Shown in pieces: positions 58,953-64,000 of a stretch of DNA of 64,000 nt. A model generated the notes under the pieces. It was given only the letters and a program-made list of their open reading frames with translations, was not told the origin of the DNA and ran no database searches. The DNA comes from Opitutus terrae PB90-1 (GTDB taxonomy: Bacteria > Verrucomicrobiota > Verrucomicrobiia > Opitutales > Opitutaceae): the NCBI RefSeq assembly GCF_000019965.1, contig NC_010571.1, positions 4,659,001 through 4,723,000 of the forward strand, read 5' to 3'. Both the position numbers and the translations under genes were made by a program. How positions within the stretch are numbered: position 1 is the first letter of the stretch; each line of letters opens with the position of its first letter.

Positions 58953-60167
58953 CTAGAACGTGTGCACGAACAACCCTGACCGCAGCTTCGGTTCGAACCA
59001 CGTGCTCTTCGGCGGCATGATTTGGCCGGCGTCGGCGATGTCCATCAGCTGTTCGACCGTCACCGGATAAAGCGAAAACGCCACCCCGCCCTCGGCGTCG
59101 ACGCGTTTCTCCAACTCGCCCGTGCCGCGAATACCACCGACGAAATCAATCCGCTTGCTCGTCCGCGGATCGTCGATCCCGAGGATCGGGGCCAGCAGCC
59201 GGTCCTGCAGGATGCTCACGTCGAGCCGCGCCACGGGATCAGCCTTCGAATCCGCCGTCAGGCGCAGGCCACGCCATTTTCCCCCAAAGTACAGGCTCGC
59301 CTCGCCCACCCGCGCCGGCGACGGCGACGCGTTCTCCGTGAGGCCGAACCGCGTTTCCACCTCGTCCAAAAACGCCTCCGGCATGCGGCCGTTCAGGTCG
59401 TGGACGATCCGGTTATACGGCAGGATTTTCAGCTCGCTCGCGGGAAACATCACGCAGAGGAACCAGTTGTAGTCCTCCGTGCCGTTGTGCTGCGGATTCC
59501 GCTCGCGCCGCAGCCGCGCCACCCGCGCCGCGCTCGCAGCCCGATGATGTCCGTCCGCGATGTAGGTGTGAGGCACCGCACCGAACGCCTTGATCCAATC
59601 CGCGCCGCCGGCGATCCGCCAGACGGTGTGCTGCACGCCATCGGGCGCGACGAAATCGTGCAGCGGTTTTTCGCGCACCTTCGCCTCGACGAGCGCGGTC
59701 ACCGCCGGCTGGTCGCGATAGGTCAGGAACACCGGGCCGGTGTTCGCGCTGATCGTATCGATCAGCCGCGTGCGATCGTCCTCCTTGTCGCGCCGCGTCT
59801 TCTCGTGCTTCTTGATCAGCTCGGCGTCGTAGTCCTCGACGTGGCAGACCGCGACCAGCCCGCGTTGGCGGTGCGCGCCCATCCGCTGCTGGTAGACGTA
59901 CAGACACGGCTCGGTCTCGCGCGTCAGCACCTGCGCGCGCTGCAGCGCCAGGAAATTCTCGCGCGCCTTGGCGTAGACCTCGTCGGCATGCGGATCGGTG
60001 CCCGGCGGCAGATCGATCTCCGCGCGGTCGACATGCAGCAGGCTATGCGGACGGCCCGCGGCCAGCGCCGCGGCTTCCGCCGTGTTCACCACGTCGTAGG
60101 GCACGCACGCCACTTCGGGCGCGAGCGCGGGAGGGGGCACCAGACCTTGGAAAGCGCGGATTCGCAT
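58953..60167 (-). CDS. DUF1015 family protein
   Basis: A 404-residue soluble protein with the DUF1015 pattern: VPYDVVNTAEAAALA near the N-terminus, KKHEKTRRDKEDDRTRL at 119-135, TYIADGHHRAASAAR at 201-215, and MFPASELKILPYNRIV. The DGHHR segment resembles the ParB/Srx catalytic motif, suggesting an ATP-dependent kinase or similar activity, but this is not established. In other bacteria such genes sit near serine-biosynthesis genes; none are here. The start at MRIRAFQ is preferred. Confidence 0.88.
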   Translation of the reverse strand: MRIRAFQGLVPPPALAPEVACVPYDVVNTAEAAALAAGRPHSLLHVDRAEIDLPPGTDPHADEVYAKARENFLALQRAQVLTRETEPCLYVYQQRMGAHRQRGLVAVCHVEDYDAELIKKHEKTRRDKEDDRTRLIDTISANTGPVFLTYRDQPAVTALVEAKVREKPLHDFVAPDGVQHTVWRIAGGADWIKAFGAVPHTYIADGHHRAASAARVARLRRERNPQHNGTEDYNWFLCVMFPASELKILPYNRIVHDLNGRMPEAFLDEVETRFGLTENASPSPARVGEASLYFGGKWRGLRLTADSKADPVARLDVSILQDRLLAPILGIDDPRTSKRIDFVGGIRGTGELEKRVDAEGGVAFSLYPVTVEQLMDIADAGQIMPPKSTWFEPKLRSGLFVHTF

Positions 60168-60252
60168 GGGAAGAAAGGAACACGAAATACACGAACTGCG
60201 CGAAATCACGGGCAATCTTATCTTTTCGCGGAGCGTACCTCGATTTTGAACC

Positions 60253-60277
60253 TGGGGACGCGACGCCCTCGTCGCGT
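60253..60277. repeat. Single arm of the GCGACGCCCTCGTCGC repeat
   Basis: GGGGACGCGACGCCCTCGTC and following bases match the left arm of the repeat inside the substrate-binding gene (40265-40289) at all but about 4 positions. The opposite arm is not evident. It lies in the gap upstream of the DUF1015 gene (minus strand). Confidence 0.65.
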
Positions 60278-60330
60278 CGCGCTGTCATGGCCCCGCGGCG
60301 AGGGGGAGCTGAACTGGATCTCCCGCGGGC

Positions 60331-60365
60331 AACAAAAAGCCCTCCGTCACCGGAGGGCTAGAAAA
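60331..60365 (-). terminator. Rho-independent terminator of the L36-L31 operon
   Basis: Read on the minus strand, a 9-bp stem (AGCCCTCCG / CGGAGGGCT, 4-base loop) is followed by a U-rich run (TTTTTGTT). It lies 25 bases beyond the rpmE stop. It is the clearest terminator in the window. Confidence 0.88.
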
Positions 60366-60389
60366 ACCGTTGCTGGCGGGCGCAGACGC

Positions 60390-60641
60390 TTACTTCTTGG
60401 CGCCGCGCTTGAACTTCGAGGTGAACTTCTCGACGCGACCGGCGGTGTCGACGAGACGCTTCTCACCGGTGTAGGCCGGATGCGAGTCCATCGTCACGTC
60501 GCGGGCGATCACGAAGTATTCGGTCCCGTCGATGTTTTCCTTACGGGCGGACTTCATCGTGGAACGGGTGAAGAAACGCTTGCCGGTTCCGATATCGAGG
60601 AAGCAAACGTTGTTGAGAGTGGGATGGCCTTCGGCTTTCAC
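60390..60641 (-). CDS. rpmE2: 50S ribosomal protein L31 type B (zinc-free)
   Basis: An 83-residue bL31 of the zinc-independent (C-minus) type. It has MKAEGHPTLNNVCFLDIGTGK, which lacks the CxxC zinc pair of type A (only one Cys), and the type B segment HPAYTGEKRLVDTAGRVEKF. A Lys/Arg-rich tail follows. It lies 21 bases downstream of the L36 gene and is followed by a terminator. In other bacteria such paralogues are induced by zinc starvation through Zur; no obvious Zur site is seen upstream. Confidence 0.93.
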   Translation of the reverse strand: MKAEGHPTLNNVCFLDIGTGKRFFTRSTMKSARKENIDGTEYFVIARDVTMDSHPAYTGEKRLVDTAGRVEKFTSKFKRGAKK

Positions 60642-60662
60642 GGCGGGAAAAAAGGGTGTAGA

Positions 60663-60788
60663 TCAGCCTTGGCGCGCCTTATAACGCGGCTCGACTTTGT
60701 TGATGACGTAGATCTTGCCGCGACGACGCACCACCTGGCACGCCGGGTGACGCTTCTTGGCAGATTTGATGGAGGAGACAACTTTCAT
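60663..60788 (-). CDS. rpmJ: 50S ribosomal protein L36, zinc-free variant
   Basis: A 41-residue bL36 ([18 protein letters not shown]...KARQG). The family normally has a Cys3-His zinc site; here only one Cys is present (ACQVV) and the second half reads INKVEPRYK. This matches the YkgO-like longer zinc-free type. It heads a two-gene operon with the matching zinc-free L31. The true start is the ATG at 60788; the longer frame upstream is not coding. Confidence 0.92.
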   Translation of the reverse strand: MKVVSSIKSAKKRHPACQVVRRRGKIYVINKVEPRYKARQG

Positions 60789-61031
60789 AAAAGACGGGAA
60801 AACAGAGTGCGGCTTCCCCCCTGTCAACCGAAATGTCCCACGAGCGGAGCCGAGAGCTGAGAGTCCATTGTCCAGAGCCTGAAAACCAGTGCCCCGGAAC
60901 CGCTTGGCACATCGCCACCGCCAAACCGTACCATCACCCATCGTAGCGCCGTTCCCCGACCGGCGTGCGCCAGTCGAAGGCTGGCGCCGCCTCTCCCCTC
61001 AACTCTCCTCCCGCTCTAGACTCTTCCGCCC
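60789..61031. other. Intergenic region, no gene
   Basis: About 240 bases upstream of the L36 gene, presumably holding its promoter (minus strand) and the 3' side of the YqgE gene. I see no inverted repeat resembling a Zur box and no RNA gene. Confidence 0.5.
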
Positions 61032-61586
61032 TCAGTTCGCACTCAGGTCATCCGGCTCCTGCGCGAGCAGCCGCCATTCCTCGCCGAGCGAACTCACCAC
61101 GGAACGCCACATCGCGGCGTCTTGCGGACCCTCCAGCAGCCCGGCTGGCATGTCCGCCACCAGCCAGGTCTTCTGCTTCAGCTCCGCTTCCAGCTGTCCC
61201 CCGCCCCAGCCTGAGTAGCCCAGGAACGCCCGGAGCTGCGTGCCCTCCTCCGCCGCGAGTTGCATCGCGCGCTCCGGCTCCACCCCAAAGTGCAGCCGGA
61301 ACCCGTCTTCCTGCGGCTGCCACGCCACCAGCACGAGTTGCTCGGTCTGCACCGGTCCGCCGTGAAACAGCGGCACGCTCGCCAGCGAGCCGAGGGCGAA
61401 TTCGCCGTTCAGCTCGCCGAGTCGCTTGCCCATCGGCCGATTGAGCACCACTCCCATCGCGCCCTCGGCGTTGTGCACCGACATCAGCACGATCGCGCGC
61501 CGAAAGTTCGGATCGCGCAATGCCGGATGCGCCAGCAGCAGCGAGCCAGCGAGGCTGGGCCTGGAAATCTTGCGGCTTTCGCGCAT
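61032..61586 (-). CDS. YqgE/AlgH family protein
   Basis: A 184-residue protein of the DUF179 family, unknown biochemical role. Conserved marks: LAGSLLLAHPALRDPNFRRAIVLM, GAMGVVLNRPMGKRLGEL, FHGGPVQTEQLVLV, and FLGYSGWGGGQLEAEL. Length and motifs are standard. The start at MRESRK is chosen; the 331-residue frame upstream overlaps the next gene in the wrong frame. It is 35 bases downstream of the dCMP deaminase gene. Confidence 0.92.
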   Translation of the reverse strand: MRESRKISRPSLAGSLLLAHPALRDPNFRRAIVLMSVHNAEGAMGVVLNRPMGKRLGELNGEFALGSLASVPLFHGGPVQTEQLVLVAWQPQEDGFRLHFGVEPERAMQLAAEEGTQLRAFLGYSGWGGGQLEAELKQKTWLVADMPAGLLEGPQDAAMWRSVVSSLGEEWRLLAQEPDDLSAN

Positions 61587-61621
61587 GGGCCTTCGGTTGA
61601 CCGCAACCCGTGCGGCGCGTT

Positions 61622-62161
61622 TCACAATTGCACGATTTTGATTCCCGCGTCCGCCACGAGGTCCGCCACCAGAGGGTCGTTGTTGTAGTCCCGCCGATAG
61701 CGCACTTCGGCGATCCCCGCCGCCGCGAGGATCTTGATGCAGTTGATGCAGGGATAATGGGTGACGTACGCCACGCAGCCCTCGACCGAGCTGCCGCGCC
61801 GCGCCGCATCCGCGATCGCATTCTGCTCCGCGTGCACGGTCGCCTGCTCGCGTCCGTCGCGCAGGCGCGACGTGTGCGCCGCGCCCGGCAGGAAACCGTT
61901 GTAGCCGGCCGCGACGATCCGGTTCTTCCGGTCGCCGCCCGTGACGACCACGCAGCCCACGTGCAGCCGCTCGCAGTTCGAACGCGTCGACAGCAGCACC
62001 GCCGTCGCCATGAAATACTCGTCCCACGAGGGACGTCCGGGAAAGTGCTCGGTCGCCGCCGCGATCAGGTCCACCGCCGAGGGCTGAGCGGACGGGACGG
62101 AGATCGGCGGAACCGCGGCGTCATTCGCCAGGGAAGTTGGGATCGAGGGCGGAACGCTCAT
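61622..62161 (-). CDS. dCMP deaminase family protein (ComEB-like)
   Basis: A 179-residue zinc enzyme deaminating dCMP to dUMP for dTTP synthesis. The catalytic HAE motif with His110 and Glu112 and the zinc Cys pair PCINC at Cys138 and Cys141 are intact. GYNGFLPGAAH is also a family mark. The N-terminal 40 residues (Pro/Ser/Ala-rich) are an extension over the usual ~150 residues. It precedes the yqgE-like gene. Confidence 0.92.
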   Translation of the reverse strand: MSVPPSIPTSLANDAAVPPISVPSAQPSAVDLIAAATEHFPGRPSWDEYFMATAVLLSTRSNCERLHVGCVVVTGGDRKNRIVAAGYNGFLPGAAHTSRLRDGREQATVHAEQNAIADAARRGSSVEGCVAYVTHYPCINCIKILAAAGIAEVRYRRDYNNDPLVADLVADAGIKIVQL

Positions 62162-62218
62162 GGAAAACGCCCGCCAGTGTGGACTTCACCGGCCGCTCGG
62201 CAACCTTCCTCTGAAATC

Positions 62219-62860
62219 ATGCTGCGAGCGATCCAGCCCGAGCTTCTCGATGGTCTGCCGCCGGAGCATCCCGACGCGCTGGGCAACCGTCGTGACCTCC
62301 GCCGACTCAACCAGCTCATGGGCAACCACCGCTGGATCGCCCGCACGCTCGATCGCCACCTGCGGCCGCGGGAATACGCCCTCGAACTCGGCGCCGGTCA
62401 GGGCGAACTGACGCAGCAGCTGTTTCGCCGCGGTCTGCGCGCCGACGCGCTCGATCGCTGGCCCCGACCCGCCGGCTGGCCGGCGGCCCTCGCCTGGCAC
62501 CAGGCCGATCTGCAGACGTTCGATGCCTACGACCACTATCCGGTGGTTTTCGGCAACCTGATCTTCCACCAATTCGACGACGCTCAACTCGCCGCGCTCG
62601 GTGCGCAGCTGCGCCGATCCTGCCGGCTTATCGTCGCGTGCGAACCTGCCCGACGGAAGTCCTCGCAAGTCGCATACCGGCTGCTGGCACCGCTGCTCGG
62701 GTTCAACCGCGTCAGCCGTCATGATGGCCACGTCAGCATCGCTGGCGGTTTTGTCGGCACGGAACTGCCGCGCGCGCTCGGATTCACGCCCGCGGACTGG
62801 GCCCTGCGCTGCCGCACCACGTGGCGTGGCGCCTATCACTTCGTCGCGATCCGACGATGA
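62219..62860 (+). CDS. Class I SAM-dependent methyltransferase
   Basis: A 213-residue methyltransferase. Motif I ALELGAGQGELTQQL binds SAM; motif II/IV regions are VVFGNLIFHQFDDAQLAAL and LIVACEPARRKSSQ. The N-terminus reads MLRAIQPELLDGLPPEHPDA. It overlaps the FAD oxidoreductase by 4 bases (ATGA), implying one translation unit. Such a methyltransferase-oxidoreductase pair is often found beside a type III polyketide synthase, but that gene would be outside the window. The O- or C-methyl acceptor is unknown. Confidence 0.86.
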   Translation: MLRAIQPELLDGLPPEHPDALGNRRDLRRLNQLMGNHRWIARTLDRHLRPREYALELGAGQGELTQQLFRRGLRADALDRWPRPAGWPAALAWHQADLQTFDAYDHYPVVFGNLIFHQFDDAQLAALGAQLRRSCRLIVACEPARRKSSQVAYRLLAPLLGFNRVSRHDGHVSIAGGFVGTELPRALGFTPADWALRCRTTWRGAYHFVAIRR

Positions 62861-63879
62861 ACACTTCCCGGCCCATCGAAATCATCGGCGGCGGACTCGC
62901 CGGATTGTCCCTCGGGCTCGCGCTGCGTCGCGCCGGCGTGGACGTCAATATCACCGAGGCCGGCTCCTATCCGCGGCACCGGGTTTGTGGCGAATTCATC
63001 ACCGGATTGCCCGGGTCCACGCGCACGGCGCTCGGGCTCGACGCGTTGCTCGCCGACGCGGTGGTGAACCGCCAGGTGGCTTGGTTCGCGGCGGGCGAGC
63101 CGGCCTGGTTTCAAGCACTCCCCTCGCCCGCGCTGAGTCTCAGTCGTTACGTGCTGGATGCGCGGCTGGCCGAGGCGTTCGTCGCCGCCGGCGGAGAACT
63201 GCGATCGCAGACCCGCAGCGCCGCGCACGCCGACGCGCCTGGTCGCGTGTTTGCGACGGGCCGCCGCCGCGCGCGCTCGCCGTGGATCGGACTCAAGCTT
63301 CACGCCATCGCACTGCCACTCGCCGCCGATCTGGAAGTTCACCTCGGCGCATCGTGCTACGTGGGACTCGCGCGGATCGAATCCGGCCGCGCCAATATCT
63401 GCGGACTTTTCCGCCGCGCCGCGCTCACGGGCCACGCTGGTGAACTCCTGCTGGCCTACCTGCGTCACACCGGACTCAACGCGCTGGCCACGCGACTGGC
63501 GGCTGCGGAATTGGACTCGGCTTCGTTCTCGGCCGTAGCCGCCGTCGAGTTCGATCGCCGGATCGCGCCGACGCCGCAGGCTCGTCTGGGTGACGCCTGT
63601 GCGGTGATCCCGCCGTTCACCGGCCACGGCATGGCCATGGCGTTTCAGAGCGCGGAAATCGCGCTCGCGCCGCTGCTCGCCTACGCCCGGGGCCATGCCG
63701 CCTGGCCCGCCACCCGACGCGTGATTCAGTCGGAGCTGCGGCGTCGGTTTCGGGTGCGGCTCACGTCCGCCGCCGCACTGCACCCGTTCCTGCTCGAACC
63801 GCCACGCCAACGCTGGTTCGCGCGGCTCGGTCGCGCCCGGCTGCTCCCGTTCGGCCCGCTCTATCACCTGCTGCACTGA
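62857..63879 (+). CDS. FAD-dependent oxidoreductase
   Basis: A 340-residue flavoprotein monooxygenase-like enzyme. The Rossmann dinucleotide-binding motif IEIIGGGLAGLSLGLALRRAG starts at residue 7 (Gly-x-Gly-x-x-Gly). RHRVCGEFITG matches the geranylgeranyl-reductase-like group's PxxxxCGE motif, and GDACAVIPPFTGHGMAMAF is the second FAD-binding segment. It is coupled to the methyltransferase upstream. In many bacteria such a pair works on aromatic polyketide or quinone-type products; this is inference. Confidence 0.85.
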   Translation: MNTSRPIEIIGGGLAGLSLGLALRRAGVDVNITEAGSYPRHRVCGEFITGLPGSTRTALGLDALLADAVVNRQVAWFAAGEPAWFQALPSPALSLSRYVLDARLAEAFVAAGGELRSQTRSAAHADAPGRVFATGRRRARSPWIGLKLHAIALPLAADLEVHLGASCYVGLARIESGRANICGLFRRAALTGHAGELLLAYLRHTGLNALATRLAAAELDSASFSAVAAVEFDRRIAPTPQARLGDACAVIPPFTGHGMAMAFQSAEIALAPLLAYARGHAAWPATRRVIQSELRRRFRVRLTSAAALHPFLLEPPRQRWFARLGRARLLPFGPLYHLLH

Positions 63880-64000
63880 AACCGGACGAGCCGTCGAACG
63901 CGGCGTTACGTACCGGCCCGCGGCAGCGTTTTGCCGGAAACCTCATCGTTTCCGCCACCAGCCGGTTGGCCGCCGCGTGCCTGCACCCGGAAACCTTCGG
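63880..64000. other. Window edge, no gene assigned
   Basis: The last 121 bases show no start or reading frame that I can tie to a family. A minus-strand ORF here (to 63958) looks like GC-bias noise. Confidence 0.5.

Noticed and set aside
60663-60941. 92-residue form of the L36 gene
   Set aside because: L36 proteins are 37-46 residues; the conserved MKVxxS start is at 60788.

Overview
The window is high-GC bacterial DNA, densely coding on both strands. No rRNA, tRNA or CRISPR array was recognised. Gene content suggests a Gram-negative, outer-membrane-bearing member of the Verrucomicrobiota, most likely Opitutaceae. Reasons: a BamD/LptE-type envelope set beside rpmF-plsX-fabH, many glycoside hydrolases, chemoreceptors, and several dispersed intergenic palindromes of a kind I associate with Opitutaceae genomes. 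The taxonomic call is inference from gene content, not from a marker gene.

Layout. 0-2.4 kb: two chemoreceptor genes overlapping by ATGA. 2.6-8.9 kb: nitrogen and purine catabolism (RidA-like protein, amidase, amidohydrolase, NCS2 purine permease, adenine deaminase). 9-11.6 kb: manganese unit (UspA, Nramp transporter, divergent DtxR/MntR regulator) with a perfect inverted repeat between the divergent genes. 11.6-16.9 kb: outer-membrane protein, a lone fused two-domain ABC permease, an MFS transporter and a secreted GH18 chitinase. 17.2-19.7 kb: a ParA-like ATPase in an operon with an unrecognised protein and a coiled-coil protein. 19.9-24.6 kb: TPR-like protein, GlmM, TrpD and UppP. 24.9-29.9 kb: rpmF-plsX-fabH-bamD-lptE followed by rpe.

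30-35.8 kb is an accessory stretch. It holds small secreted and membrane proteins (one resembling a free-standing ExbD periplasmic domain), a lipoprotein glycosidase, a decayed IS91-type transposase fragment, a conserved hypothetical and a DUF1801 protein. 35.8-43.1 kb: secreted GH2 beta-galactosidase, an ABC substrate-binding protein plus ATPase with no permease beside them, and a hypoxanthine phosphoribosyltransferase. 43.3-46.8 kb: uvrB and a glutamate dehydrogenase. 47.3-55.6 kb: a five-gene carbohydrate locus (glycosyltransferase, UDP-galactopyranose mutase, GH2, and two GH1-like enzymes), none with an evident signal peptide. 55.7-64 kb: dodecin, M50-CBS protease, NhaD-like antiporter, DUF1015 protein, zinc-free paralogues of ribosomal proteins L31 and L36, YqgE, dCMP deaminase, and a methyltransferase/FAD-oxidoreductase pair running towards the window end.

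Purine genes link across the window: the permease imports base, Ade converts adenine to hypoxanthine, and Hpt salvages it to IMP. The lone permease at 12.6 kb and the permease-less SBP/ATPase pair at 39-42 kb could form one split ABC importer. At least four families of short palindromic repeats sit between genes. Copies of one family supply the stop codon of the neighbouring gene, and another family appears in frame inside the ABC substrate-binding gene.
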